A stretch of 64,000 nt of DNA from Nonomuraea solani (GTDB lineage Bacteria > Actinomycetota > Actinomycetes > Streptosporangiales > Streptosporangiaceae), in the NCBI RefSeq assembly GCF_900108335.1, contig NZ_FNVT01000003.1:787563-851562 (forward strand). Reading direction: 5' to 3'. Within the stretch, counting starts at the first letter, position 1. Each line of letters starts with the position of its first letter. Made by a program: the position numbers and the translations under genes. Shown here one piece after another: positions 43,970-53,044 of the stretch. The notes beneath the pieces are model-generated. The model did not search any database. It was given only the letters and a program-made list of their open reading frames with translations, and had not been told where the DNA came from.

Positions 43970-45928
43970 TCAGGGCGTGAAGTGGCGCAGGACCTCCGGG
44001 TTGGCCATGGCGTCGGGGTTGGCGGCCTGCTCGACGGGGGTGCCGAGCAGGATCTTGCGCACCGGGACCTCCAGCTTCTTGCCGGACAGTGTCCGGGGGA
44101 TGCCGGGGACGACGCGGATCTCGTTGGGCACGTGCCTCGGGGACAACTCTTTGCGCAGGGCGTCACAGATCGCGCGCTCCAGCGGCTCGGCCAGGTCGGC
44201 GCCCTCGGTGAGCGTGACGTACAGCAGCAGGCGGCCCTCCTGGCCGAGCTGCCCGGTGTCGATCACGAGGCTGTCGGCGATCTCCTCGAAGCGCTCCACG
44301 ACCCGGTAGAACTCGCTGGTGCCCATCCGGACGCCGCCCCGGTTGAGCGTCGAGTCGGAGCGGCCGTAGATGACGCAGCCACCGTCTTCGTTGATCTTGA
44401 TCCAGTCGCCGTGCCGCCAGACGCCGGGATAGACGTCGAAGTAGCTCTCGGCGTAGCGCTCGCCGCCGGGGTCGTTCCAGAACATCACCGGCATCGACGG
44501 CATCGGCTGGGTCAGCACCAGCTCACCCACCTCGCCGACGACCGGCCGCCCGTCGGGATCGTACGACTCCACGTTCGCCCCCAGCGACCGGCACGGAATG
44601 ATCCCGGCCCTGATCGGATGGAGCATGGTGGCCCCGACGAACCCGGTGCACACGTCGGTGCCGCCGGAGAAGGACCCGAGCGGGATCCCGGGCAGCTCGG
44701 CCGCCACCCAGGCGAACCCTTCGGGCGGCAGCGGCGAGCCGGTCGAGCCGACCCCGCGCAGCCGGTCGAGACCCTCGGGACGGAGACCGGCCTTCTGCGA
44801 GGCCATGAGGTAAGGAGCCCCGACCCCGAAGTAGGTCACCTCCTCCGAGGCGGCGATCCGCCACAGCGCGGCGGGCGAGGGGTAGGTGGCCGAGCCGTCG
44901 TACAGGACGGGCGTGGCCCCGACCAGGAGGGCGCCGATGAGGTAGTTCCACATCATCCAGCCCGTGGTGGTGTACCAGAAGAACACCTCGCCCTCGCCCA
45001 GGTCCTGGTGGAAGGCGAGCGACTTCAGGTGTTCGAGCACCACGCCGCCGTGCCCGTGCACGATCGGCTTGGGCAGCCCGGTCGTGCCGCTGGAGTAGAG
45101 GATCCACAGCGGATGGTCGAAGGGCACGCGCTCGAACTCCAGCGGCCCCTCCTCGGCCCGCAGCCCCTCCCAGCCGATCACCTCACCGTGCGGCAACTGC
45201 TCGGTGTGCGCGGGCGCCGGCTCGGCGAGCTGCGGCGCCCGGCCCTCCTCGGCCGCCGCCAGGTACGGGATCCACACGGTCGCCCGCAACGACGGCAGCT
45301 CGGCGGCGATCTCGTTGACCGCGGCCGAGCGGTCGTAGCTCTTGCCGTTGTAGTGGTAGCCGTCGACGGCGATGAGCACCTTGGGCTCGATCTGCTTGAA
45401 CCGGTCGACGATGCTCGGCACCCCGAAGTCGGGCGAGCCGGCCGACCAGATCGCGCCCAGCGACGCGGTGGCCAGGCACGCGATCACGGCCTGCGGGATG
45501 TTCGGCAGGTAGGCGGCCACCCGGTCGCCGCGCCCCACGCCGAGGCGGGCCAGCCCGGCGCGGACGCGGGCGACCTCCTCGCGCAGCTCGGCACAGCTCA
45601 GCTCCTGCCGGCCGCCGTCCTCGGAGACGAACACCAGGGCGGTGCCCTCGGTACGGCGCAGCGCGTTCTCGGCGTAGTTGAGCGAGCCGCCGGCGAACCA
45701 GGTGGCCCCGGGCATCGTCCCGGAGAGCACGGGCCCGTCGCCCCGGTCGCCGATCACCTCGAAGTAGTCCCAGATCGAGGTCCAGAACTTGGCGGGCCGG
45801 TCGACGGACCACCGCCACGCGTCCTCGTAGTCTCCGGATCGGCCCAGCCACCGCAGGTAGTGGGTCAGCCTGGCCGACTCCACGACGTCTTCGCCCGGCT
45901 CCCAGAGAAGCTCGCCCTCAGCAACCAT
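43970..45928 (-). CDS. aacS: Acetoacetate-CoA ligase
   Basis: About 652 residues of the ANL adenylating superfamily. The AMP-binding loop is LYSSGTTGLPKPIVHGHGG; TTTGWMMWNYL and GSFSGGTDVCTGFVG are characteristic of acetoacetyl-CoA synthetases, as is the C-terminus RTLSGKKLEVPVRKIL. Activates acetoacetate to acetoacetyl-CoA for ketone or PHB-type metabolism. ATG at 45928 is preferred (GGGA just upstream); 45937 and 45964 are alternatives. Faces the oxidoreductase gene tail to tail. Confidence 0.93.
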   Translation of the reverse strand: MVAEGELLWEPGEDVVESARLTHYLRWLGRSGDYEDAWRWSVDRPAKFWTSIWDYFEVIGDRGDGPVLSGTMPGATWFAGGSLNYAENALRRTEGTALVFVSEDGGRQELSCAELREEVARVRAGLARLGVGRGDRVAAYLPNIPQAVIACLATASLGAIWSAGSPDFGVPSIVDRFKQIEPKVLIAVDGYHYNGKSYDRSAAVNEIAAELPSLRATVWIPYLAAAEEGRAPQLAEPAPAHTEQLPHGEVIGWEGLRAEEGPLEFERVPFDHPLWILYSSGTTGLPKPIVHGHGGVVLEHLKSLAFHQDLGEGEVFFWYTTTGWMMWNYLIGALLVGATPVLYDGSATYPSPAALWRIAASEEVTYFGVGAPYLMASQKAGLRPEGLDRLRGVGSTGSPLPPEGFAWVAAELPGIPLGSFSGGTDVCTGFVGATMLHPIRAGIIPCRSLGANVESYDPDGRPVVGEVGELVLTQPMPSMPVMFWNDPGGERYAESYFDVYPGVWRHGDWIKINEDGGCVIYGRSDSTLNRGGVRMGTSEFYRVVERFEEIADSLVIDTGQLGQEGRLLLYVTLTEGADLAEPLERAICDALRKELSPRHVPNEIRVVPGIPRTLSGKKLEVPVRKILLGTPVEQAANPDAMANPEVLRHFTP

Positions 45929-45986
45929 ATGTCCCATCCTGTCGCCCGTCTGGCGGAAAGTCATACCCGGCTTTCCCCATAACTTG

Positions 45987-46844
45987 CTATCTCCGTAGGT
46001 GGTCCACCGCCATACGCGCGGCCGTACCGATCACCGCGTCGGCGCGCGGCTGGTTGAGGGCGGTGCCGAAGGAGTGGGTGAAGACGGACACGGCGTACCG
46101 GGCACCGTCAGGGTATTCGACGACGCCCGCCTCGCAGCGGAGCGTGGGGATCGTGCCGGTCTTGCCGCTGACGGCCACGTCGTCGTACGGGAAACCGGAG
46201 GCCAGCCGGTGCGGCCACACCTGGGCGTTGAGCACGGCCCGCATCCAGGCGCACGACTCGCTGGAGGCCGCCTCGTCGCGCCAGATCAGCCCGAACAGCC
46301 TGGCCGTCTCGCGCGGGGTGCTGCGGTTGGCGATCGCCGGGTCCAGCGCGGTCAGCCGGGCTATGTCCGCCGGATCCACATAAGGCCACCCGTGCCCGGT
46401 GTCGGCGCGCATGCTCTCGTGCATCTCGCGCGCGCTCTGCGTGACGCGCGTCTCCGCCAGCCCGAACGACTTCAGCATCGCGTCGACCGCGTCGAACCCC
46501 ACCCGCGCCAGCAGCTTGTCGGCCGAGCTGTTGTCGCTCACCGCCATCATCAGGTACGCCAGGTCGCGCAGCGAGATCGTCACGTCGTCGAGCATCATCG
46601 AGATGCCCGTCGGCCCCGGCACGCGATCATCGGCCGTGACGGTGACCCGTTCGGTGGGATCGAGCAGCCCGGCGTCGGCCTGCCGGCAGAACGCCACCAG
46701 CAGCGGTACCTTGAAGATCGACGCCGTGGGGACCGGGTCGTCGGCGCCCAGGCCCACGTCATGCCCGGTGTCGAGGTCGGCGGCGTAGATCCGGCCGGTG
46801 ACGCCGGCCAGCCGGAACAGGTGCTCGAAGTCGGGTGCGTTCAT
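45987..46844 (-). CDS. Class A beta-lactamase-fold serine hydrolase without signal peptide
   Basis: 285 residues with SxxK (S42-IF-K45 in PTASIFKVP), SDN (103-105) and KTG (228-230 in SGKTGTIP). No signal peptide is visible: it begins MNAPDFEHLFRLAGVTGRIY. The deacylating Glu166/Asn170 motif of true class A enzymes is not found; the equivalent segment reads VTQSAREMHES. It may therefore be a slow acylating enzyme, esterase or carboxypeptidase relative. ATGA overlap with the LysR gene upstream. Confidence 0.85.
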   Translation of the reverse strand: MNAPDFEHLFRLAGVTGRIYAADLDTGHDVGLGADDPVPTASIFKVPLLVAFCRQADAGLLDPTERVTVTADDRVPGPTGISMMLDDVTISLRDLAYLMMAVSDNSSADKLLARVGFDAVDAMLKSFGLAETRVTQSAREMHESMRADTGHGWPYVDPADIARLTALDPAIANRSTPRETARLFGLIWRDEAASSESCAWMRAVLNAQVWPHRLASGFPYDDVAVSGKTGTIPTLRCEAGVVEYPDGARYAVSVFTHSFGTALNQPRADAVIGTAARMAVDHLRR

Positions 46845-47758
46845 GCCAGCATCCCCGGCCTGCGGCTGATCCGCCGCACGGGCACGGCGCCCTCGTCCGT
46901 CATCCCGGCGCTCTCCTTCAACGTCCGTACGGCCACGTCCGCGAAGTCATCGACAGGCGCCGTCGCCACGCGCCAGGCGGTGGAGACCCGGCTCGTGATC
47001 GGCGAGCCTAGCAGCGGCCGCCAGGCCAGCCCCGGCACCTCCGCCCTGGGCCCGAACGCCACCGCCGCCCCCGCCAGCACCAGCCCCAGCCCCGCGCCCT
47101 GATGCACCTGTACGGGGACGAAGCCGTGGCCCCGGCACTCCGACAGCGTCTCCGCGTGCCAGCCCGGCTCGCCCTCCTTGGGCGGCATGAGCAGCTCCCG
47201 TCCGGCCAGGTCGGCCAGGTGCACCTCGCCGACGCCGGCGAGCGGGTCCCCCTCGGCCAGCAGCACGCCCTGCGGCTGCACCAGGATCCGGCCGTAGCGC
47301 AGGCCGGGGGCGGTGACCGGATGGCGTACCAGGCCCACGTCGATCGTGCCCTCGGCCAGGGCGGTCACCTGGTCGGCGGTCCAGATCTCGGCGGGCGCGA
47401 GGCGTACCTCGGGGTGGCTCTCGCGAAAGGCCGCGACCAGGGCGGCGAGCACGGTGGCGGCCAGGTCGGGCGGCACGCCGACCTTGAGCACGGTGCCCTC
47501 GCCCTGCCTGGCCAGCTCGTGCAGCCGGTCCACCCTGGCAACGATCTCGCGGGCCTCGCCCAGGAGGAGGCGGCCGGCCTCGGTGAGCCTCACCTGGCGG
47601 GCGGAGCGGTCGAACAGCTTGACGCCGAGCTCCTCCTCCAGGCGTTTGATGCGCTGGCTGAGGGGCGGCTGGGCCATGCCGAGCCGGATCGCCGCGTTGC
47701 CGAAGTGGAGTTCCTCGGCCACCACGGCGAAGTAGCGGAGATGTCGGACTAGGTCCAT
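46841..47758 (-). CDS. LysR-family transcriptional regulator
   Basis: 305 residues: N-terminal helix-turn-helix LHFGNAAIRLGMAQPPLSQR (about 17-36) and C-terminal effector domain (about 90-300). It is co-transcribed with the serine hydrolase gene rather than divergent from it, unlike ampR. Upstream, 87 bp separate it from the divergent intact PBP gene, so it could control both. Confidence 0.93.
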   Translation of the reverse strand: MDLVRHLRYFAVVAEELHFGNAAIRLGMAQPPLSQRIKRLEEELGVKLFDRSARQVRLTEAGRLLLGEAREIVARVDRLHELARQGEGTVLKVGVPPDLAATVLAALVAAFRESHPEVRLAPAEIWTADQVTALAEGTIDVGLVRHPVTAPGLRYGRILVQPQGVLLAEGDPLAGVGEVHLADLAGRELLMPPKEGEPGWHAETLSECRGHGFVPVQVHQGAGLGLVLAGAAVAFGPRAEVPGLAWRPLLGSPITSRVSTAWRVATAPVDDFADVAVRTLKESAGMTDEGAVPVRRISRRPGMLA

Positions 47759-47763
47759 GACCA

Positions 47764-47812
47764 GCCAATATATCCAGATTTATATCCCGACGGCTGCCAT
47801 ATCAGTATTGGA
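47764..47812. promoter_or_regulatory. AT-rich inverted repeats between lysR and PBP genes
   Basis: CCAATA (47765-47770) and TATTGG (47806-47811) flank ATATAT, TTATAT and CCATATC elements, in a very AT-rich island for this genome. LysR proteins usually bind T-N11-A sites in such islands next to their own start. The minus and plus promoters must both lie here. Confidence 0.4.
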
Positions 47813-47845
47813 CACTTGTAGGCCGCCTCTGGTGTCCTCTGCGTC

Positions 47846-49471
47846 ATGGCACCACAAACGGGGACAACCTACGCCTCTCTCCAGCCGGAACGGCCGCCGC
47901 GCCGTCGCCGTACACGATGGCCCTGGATCCTGGCGGGGCTGCTGGTCCCGGTCGTCGCGGCGGGCGGCGTCATCTGGGCGCTGCGCACGGAGGGCTCGGC
48001 GGAGGAGACGGCCGACCGGTATCTCCTGGCCTGGTCGGAGCAGGACTACGCGGGCATGCGGGCGCTGGTCGCGGACCCGCCCGCCGACTTCGAGAGCCGG
48101 CACCGGCGCTTCCTGGCCGACCTCAAGGTCGCCGAGGCCACCTTCGACCGGCCCAGCCCGTCGGGGGTGTTCGCGGACACGGGGCCGGACGCCGAAGGGT
48201 ACATCGGCTTCTCCGCCAAGCTGCGGGGACAGCGCGACTTCGACTACGGCGGCCGGCTCCGGCTGGTCGAACGCGACCGTACCTGGAAGGTGGCCTGGAC
48301 GACCACCACCCTGCACCCCCTGCTCAAGGCGGGCCGCTCACTGCGGGTGGTCGCCCGGACGGCGGACCCCGTGAAGGTCGTGGCCGCCGACGGCACCCAG
48401 GTCAACACGCCTGAGGCGCCCGGATCGGTGCAGCAACTGGTCGAGGGCATGCGGCAGACCTTCCCCGACCGGTTCAAGGCCCCCGGCCGCTCCCGGATCG
48501 ACCTCTACGAGGGCGACCGGGTCGTCGAAACCGTCGCGGAGCCGGGCGGGAACCGGCCGATCCAGACCACGATCGACCTGAAGGTGCACCAGGCGGGGGC
48601 CCGGGCGCTCAAGGGCGTGGACAAACCGGCGTCCCTGGTGGCGCTGCGGGCCTCCACCGGGGAGATCCTGGCCGTCGTCAACGCGCCTGGCGGGTTCAAC
48701 CGGGCGCTGCTCGGCAAGTATCCGCCCGGTTCGACGTTCAAGGTCGTCACGGCCTCGGCGCTGGTCGCGGACGGCGTACGGCCGGATCGGCAGGTCACGT
48801 GCCCGGCCGAGAAGAACATCGGCGGCTTCCCGTTCCACAATGCCGGCTTCGAGGACTTCGGCACGCTGTCGTTCCGCGACGCGTTCGCGCACTCGTGCAA
48901 CACCACGTTCGGGGAGATGAGCGTGGCCGAACTGAACGGCGGCCGGCTGGGGGAGGTCGCCAAGAGCTTCGGCTTCGGCACCGCCATCACGCCGGGGGTA
49001 CCCGCCGTACGGGCCGAGTTCCCCGACCCCAAGGACGACACCGACCTGGCCTCCGCCTCGATCGGCCAGGGCCGGGTGCTGGCGAGCCCGCTCAACATGG
49101 CCTCGGTCGCCGCCGCCATCGCCTCGGGCGCCTGGATCCCGCCCAGGCTCGTCACCGGGGAAGCGATCCCGGACGCGCAACCGGACAATCCACGTCCGCT
49201 GGAGGAGGGCGTGGTCAAGGCGCTGCGCACCCTCATGCCCGCCGTCGTCACCGACGGCACCGCCCATGGGGTCCGCTTCCCCTCCGGCACGGCGGGCAAA
49301 ACCGGAACGGCCGAGTACGGCTCGGGCACGGAACCGCCCGCGCATTCTTGGTTCATCGGGTATCGGGGGGACGTGGCGTTCGCGGTGATCGTCGAAGGCG
49401 GCGGCGCCGGCTCAGCCGTCGCCGCCCCCATCGCCGCCCGCTTCCTCCAGTCCCTCCCCCAACCCAACTAA
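47846..49471 (+). CDS. Class B penicillin-binding protein (intact transpeptidase)
   Basis: 541 residues: one membrane anchor (about 27-46), NTF2-like MecA_N-type domain (about 50-160), a shortened linker where a dimerisation domain is expected (165-235), and a transpeptidase domain (240-540). All motifs are present: S296-TF-K299 in YPPGSTFKVVTA, S350-C-N352 in FAHSCNTTFG and K485-T-G in TAGKTGTAEYG. D,D-transpeptidase acting on peptidoglycan outside the membrane. Paralogue of the motif-less protein at 11057-12916. Divergent from a LysR gene. Confidence 0.93.
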   Translation: MAPQTGTTYASLQPERPPRRRRTRWPWILAGLLVPVVAAGGVIWALRTEGSAEETADRYLLAWSEQDYAGMRALVADPPADFESRHRRFLADLKVAEATFDRPSPSGVFADTGPDAEGYIGFSAKLRGQRDFDYGGRLRLVERDRTWKVAWTTTTLHPLLKAGRSLRVVARTADPVKVVAADGTQVNTPEAPGSVQQLVEGMRQTFPDRFKAPGRSRIDLYEGDRVVETVAEPGGNRPIQTTIDLKVHQAGARALKGVDKPASLVALRASTGEILAVVNAPGGFNRALLGKYPPGSTFKVVTASALVADGVRPDRQVTCPAEKNIGGFPFHNAGFEDFGTLSFRDAFAHSCNTTFGEMSVAELNGGRLGEVAKSFGFGTAITPGVPAVRAEFPDPKDDTDLASASIGQGRVLASPLNMASVAAAIASGAWIPPRLVTGEAIPDAQPDNPRPLEEGVVKALRTLMPAVVTDGTAHGVRFPSGTAGKTGTAEYGSGTEPPAHSWFIGYRGDVAFAVIVEGGGAGSAVAAPIAARFLQSLPQPN

Positions 49472-49477
49472 CCCCCC

Positions 49478-49745
49478 ACAGGTCCCTTCACCGGAAGGGG
49501 GCTGACCGAGGCGGCCCATCAGGGACGTCACACCCCCGACCGCCACTCCCACCCGCCCCCGAAGGACCTGACCGCCATACTCCGGCACAGGTCCCTTCGC
49601 TGAAGGCGGCTGACGTGACGGCCCGTCGGGGACGTCACACCCACGACCACCGCCCTCGCCAAAGGGACCTCAGCCCCCGTGGAGCTCAAGCCCGCCCCTC
49701 TCCCCCAGAAGGACCTCAGCCGAAGTGCGGTGGGAAACGGGGTTC
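49478..49745. repeat. Diverged direct repeats in the PBP-HAD intergenic region
   Basis: A unit of about 70 bp starting ACAGGTCCCTTC at 49478 recurs 109 bp later at 49587; both contain a small hairpin (CCCTTC/GAAGGG and CCTTC/GAAGG) and then GGACGTCACACCC. Shorter GGACCTCAGCC-like pieces follow at about 49666, 49711 and 49757. The genes on both sides converge, so the hairpins may serve as terminators. No gene is seen in this 290-bp stretch. Confidence 0.7.
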
Positions 49746-49761
49746 GGCCCGGCGAGGGGCC

Positions 49762-50469
49762 TCAGCCGGCCTTGCGGTCCATTGGGGTGGTCAGGCCGGC
49801 GACCGCCGCAACCACCTCAGAGGCGTTGGACAGGTCAGGGAGCACGAGGTCGGCACCCGCCTCGCGGAGTTCGGCCGCCGTCGAGCGCCCCGAGGCGATC
49901 CCGATCATCGCCGCCCCGCCGATCTTGGCGGCCTGGACGTCCCGCGTCGAGTCACCGATCACCACCGTGTTGGCCACCGTGAACGGCGTCCCGAGCCGCT
50001 GTTTGGCCCGCGACTGCGCCACCTGCAGCAGCGTCGCCTTGGGATAGACCTCCTCGCCATAGCCGCCCAGCTCGAAGTCCACGTGCTTGTCGAGCCCGAA
50101 CGCCTTCAGCTTGTGCACCGCGTTGCTCTTGATGGTGCCCGTCAGCACCGTCTGCACCACACCGTCGAGCCGGGACACCGACTTCAGCGCGTCCTTGGCC
50201 CCGGCCATCATCCGCCCCTCCTTGGCCAGCCGCCCCCGCCGGTCCGCGAAGGCCAGGGCGAGCGCCGACAGGAATCGGGGCAGGTGATCGTCCTCGGACA
50301 CGATGCCGTTGACGGCCAGCGTCTCGAAGACGATCTCGGAGTCCGGGCGGCCCAAGGGAGGCACGAGCTTGACCAGCGGCCGCCCGGTCACGATGCGGAA
50401 CGCCTCGGCGTAGGCGTCTCGGGTCACGATGGCGACGTCGACGAGCGTCAGATCGACGTTCCACAGCAC
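49762..50469 (-). CDS. HAD-superfamily hydrolase
   Basis: 235 residues. Motif I WNVDLTLVDV (DxT), a Thr in VLTGTIKSN (motif II), Lys near PKATLL and VVIGDSTRDVQAA (motif IV) mark a HAD phosphatase. The first canonical start is GTG at 50469, but it leaves only LWNV before motif I. A perfect AGGAGG lies five bases before an in-frame ATC at 50481 (ATC-AAC-CGC-CTT-GTG-CTG), giving the more usual N-terminus INRLVLWNVD. Substrate unknown. Confidence 0.85.
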   Translation of the reverse strand: MLWNVDLTLVDVAIVTRDAYAEAFRIVTGRPLVKLVPPLGRPDSEIVFETLAVNGIVSEDDHLPRFLSALALAFADRRGRLAKEGRMMAGAKDALKSVSRLDGVVQTVLTGTIKSNAVHKLKAFGLDKHVDFELGGYGEEVYPKATLLQVAQSRAKQRLGTPFTVANTVVIGDSTRDVQAAKIGGAAMIGIASGRSTAAELREAGADLVLPDLSNASEVVAAVAGLTTPMDRKAG

Positions 50470-50541
50470 AAGGCGGTTGATGGCTGCCTCCTGAGGGGGG
50501 TTCCTGCAAGAGTAAGGCCCAAACCGCCCAACCAGGCGGGT

Positions 50542-51168
50542 TCAGGCGTAGTCGAGCGCCTCGGCCAATGTGTCGACCACCGGCAGCCCGGTGCCCGCCA
50601 GTTCGGCCCGCGTGGTCATCCCGCCGGTGTAGAGCACCGCCCTGGCCCCCACGTGCCGGGCCGCGAGCCCGTCGTCCACGCTGTCGCCGATCACCAGGAC
50701 CTCTCCGGCGTCGACGCCCATGGCCTCGATGTGCGCGGTCATGTGTACGGCCTTCTCGCCGCCCGTCATGCCGAGCAGCCCGTCGATCCTGGTGAAGTGC
50801 GTCGTGATGCCGAACGAGTCGACCTTGGGCACCAGGTGGTCGTGCGGCGCCATCGAGCAGAGCGACTGGGTGCCCGTCCAGCTCGTGAGCGCGAGCAGGG
50901 CGTCGGCGGCGAGCCCGCACACGTCGCTCAGCCGGTAGTAGTGCTCGTGGAACCCGACGTCGAGCAGCTCCCACTCGCCCTCGTTCAGCGGGCGGCCGAG
51001 CATGCGCTCATAGGCGACCCAGATGGGGCGGGTGTAGACGGCGCGGAATCCGTCGGGGGTCAGCTCGGGCAGCGCGTATGGCCTGAAGACTTCGTTGGTG
51101 GCTCCGACCACGGCGTCGATGTCGTGGAAGAGAGTGCCGTTCCAATCCCAGATGATGTGCTTTGTCAT
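50542..51168 (-). CDS. HAD-superfamily hydrolase (phosphoglycolate-phosphatase-like)
   Basis: 208 residues. Motif I WDWNGTLFHD near residue 8, and motif IV VLVIGDSVDDGLAARHVGA near residue 158. The cap region has HEHYYRLSDVCGLA. Family members hydrolyse small phosphomonoesters. Not closely similar to the adjacent HAD gene. Confidence 0.88.
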   Translation of the reverse strand: MTKHIIWDWNGTLFHDIDAVVGATNEVFRPYALPELTPDGFRAVYTRPIWVAYERMLGRPLNEGEWELLDVGFHEHYYRLSDVCGLAADALLALTSWTGTQSLCSMAPHDHLVPKVDSFGITTHFTRIDGLLGMTGGEKAVHMTAHIEAMGVDAGEVLVIGDSVDDGLAARHVGARAVLYTGGMTTRAELAGTGLPVVDTLAEALDYA

Positions 51169-51254
51169 GTCGCTCCCAGCCTAATCGGCCGGCCCGACAT
51201 TCCGCTCCGCATTATGGGGCCGCGGCCACCCGGCCACGACCCCTTCAGCGCAGG

Positions 51255-51701
51255 CTACTTGCAGGCCTTGCCGGTGGTGCCGGAGCCGTTCTGGCCGCCC
51301 TTGCCGCCGTTCCACTGCACCGAGACACCGCCCCAGGCGCACATGTTGTTCGCCCAGATCATGTTGCCCCAGTGGCGGCCCTTGTTACCGGGCTTGAAGC
51401 TGAACCTGTCGTAGCGGCCGTCCGCGGCGTACACACTGATGGTGCCGCGCGCGGACGTGGCCGTCTTGACCTCGATCCAGTTCGTCCTGCACTTGCCGGA
51501 CCACTTCAGCGCGATCGTCCCGACCTGGCCGTTGGCCTTGCTGTTGATCGTCGCGGACCGGACCGTACGGGCGGAGTTCCCGCAGCCCGACTTGTAGGGG
51601 TCCTTGTGGTCGTACGGCTTCAGCGTTGCCTGGGCGTTCGCGGGAGAGCCTGCGAGGAGCGTCGCCGCACCTATGACGACCGCTACCACTCGACGCTTCA
51701 C
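51255..51701 (-). CDS. Secreted DUF2690 protein
   Basis: 148 residues with a signal peptide (about 1-23, ending SPANA) and a DUF2690 domain: HKDPYKSGCGNSA, TIALKWSGKCRTNWIEV, four cysteines likely to form disulfides. The family is common in secreted and membrane-anchored actinobacterial proteins; function unknown. Confidence 0.82.
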   Translation of the reverse strand: MKRRVVAVVIGAATLLAGSPANAQATLKPYDHKDPYKSGCGNSARTVRSATINSKANGQVGTIALKWSGKCRTNWIEVKTATSARGTISVYAADGRYDRFSFKPGNKGRHWGNMIWANNMCAWGGVSVQWNGGKGGQNGSGTTGKACK

Positions 51702-51800
51702 GTGAACCGACTCCTTCAGTCAAAGAATGTTGCTGCGTCGGGACCTTAGCGAGATCGGGCTCTGCGCGGTCAAGGAACTGTGATCGATGTAACGTCAGCG

Positions 51801-52310
51801 TTATGAGCTCAGCAGATCGGGGATCTCCTGGGTCGCATACCACATGAGCTCGTGGGCCTCCGCGCCGTCCACGGCGAACCGCGCGTCGTCGTCGCCCTGG
51901 TCGGAGGCGGGCAGCGCGTCGATGGCGGCCTCGATGTCGGGGATCGCCCCGGGGTCGTCGATGTGCACCGCGGCCACCTTGGTCAGCGCGATCGCCTCGA
52001 CGAGGCGTACCGTCGCCCGCTCCTCGATGCCGGGGGCGGTGATGACCGACCCGTCGGGCACCTCGGCGGCGATCACCACGCGCCGGGCCGCGCCCTCCAC
52101 GCCGTCGGCGCGCTCGGCGGCCAGCAGCCGCAGCGAGGCGCGGGCCGCCTCGGTGAGTGCGACGTATTCGAGCTCCTCGGTGTCGCCCGAGGCGTACCAC
52201 TCGGTCAGCGCGGGGGTCACCGCGTAGCCGATCAGCGGGGCCGGGCCCAGCCCTCCCGCGCCGACCGCGGAGGCCAGCGTCGGGAGAGTGCACGGCAGAT
52301 AGACGCGCAT
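51801..52310 (-). CDS. DUF6912-like hypothetical protein
   Basis: 169 residues, no signal or membrane helix. N-terminus MRVYLPCTLPTLASAVGAG and LTEWYASGDTEELEYVAL are typical of a conserved actinobacterial hypothetical family that I recall as DUF6912. ATG at 52310 follows GGAAAGG at six bases; the frame extends upstream to 52364 without a ribosome site. No function known. Confidence 0.72.
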   Translation of the reverse strand: MRVYLPCTLPTLASAVGAGGLGPAPLIGYAVTPALTEWYASGDTEELEYVALTEAARASLRLLAAERADGVEGAARRVVIAAEVPDGSVITAPGIEERATVRLVEAIALTKVAAVHIDDPGAIPDIEAAIDALPASDQGDDDARFAVDGAEAHELMWYATQEIPDLLSS

Positions 52311-52396
52311 GACGAACCTTTCCAAGCTTGCACGCAAGGGAGAACCCTGCGCCACCCTACTCATAATGCCTGGTCAAGACCGGCGTAACTCAGTGA

Positions 52397-53044
52397 TCAG
52401 GCCCGGCGCAGCGTGAGGCGGAGCATGGACTCGAGCTCCGTGATGGTCGTGTCGGCGTCGCGGTGGTGGATGCCGGAGATGCCGAGCGCCCTGGCCGCGA
52501 CGATGTTGGCCTCGATGTCGTCGATGAACACGCACTCCTCGCCGGCCAGCCCGATCCGGCCGAGCGCGTGGCGGTAGATGCGCTCCTCGGGCTTGCGCAT
52601 GCCGACCTCGCCGGAGATCACGACCGCGTCGAAGATCTCCTCCCAGTCGTCCCGTGGGTAGGTGTTGGACCAGGAGTTGGACAGCAGGCAGGTCTTGACG
52701 CCGTGGCCGCGTACGTCGCGGAGCATGTCGTACATGGCCTCGACCCGGTCGAAGCCCGCGAACATGCGCTCCAGCAGCCCTTCGGCCACCGGCGGCACCC
52801 CGTCCACGGTCAGCAGCCGGGCGGCGAGATCGCGTTCGAAGGCGGCGCCGTCGAGTTCGCCGCGCTCCAGCGCGTGGACGATGCTCTCCCCGTCGCCGTT
52901 GCCGTAGGCGTGGTCGATCATCCGGCGCATGACCTCGCGGTAGTGGTCGCCGTCGATCCTGTCCGCCACGATCCACCGCGCGATGGAGTCGGTGAGGCTG
53001 GTCGTCAGCACCCCGCCCCAGTCGATGAGCACACCCGTAACCAT
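52397..53044 (-). CDS. HAD-superfamily hydrolase (DxG-type)
   Basis: About 215 residues. Motif I is LIDWGGVLTT, where the second Asp of DxD is Gly, as in the FDFGGVL subgroup; motif II TCLLSNSW, motif III GMRKPEERIY, motif IV VFIDDIEANI. ATG at 53044 lies seven bases after TACGCT and lacks a ribosome site, fitting a leaderless transcript; GTG 53065 is the alternative. Confidence 0.88.
   Translation of the reverse strand: MVTGVLIDWGGVLTTSLTDSIARWIVADRIDGDHYREVMRRMIDHAYGNGDGESIVHALERGELDGAAFERDLAARLLTVDGVPPVAEGLLERMFAGFDRVEAMYDMLRDVRGHGVKTCLLSNSWSNTYPRDDWEEIFDAVVISGEVGMRKPEERIYRHALGRIGLAGEECVFIDDIEANIVAARALGISGIHHRDADTTITELESMLRLTLRRA

Noticed and set aside
49762..53044. Three HAD hydrolase genes as a functional cluster
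   Set aside because: The three belong to different HAD subgroups and are separated by unrelated genes, so common function cannot be claimed.
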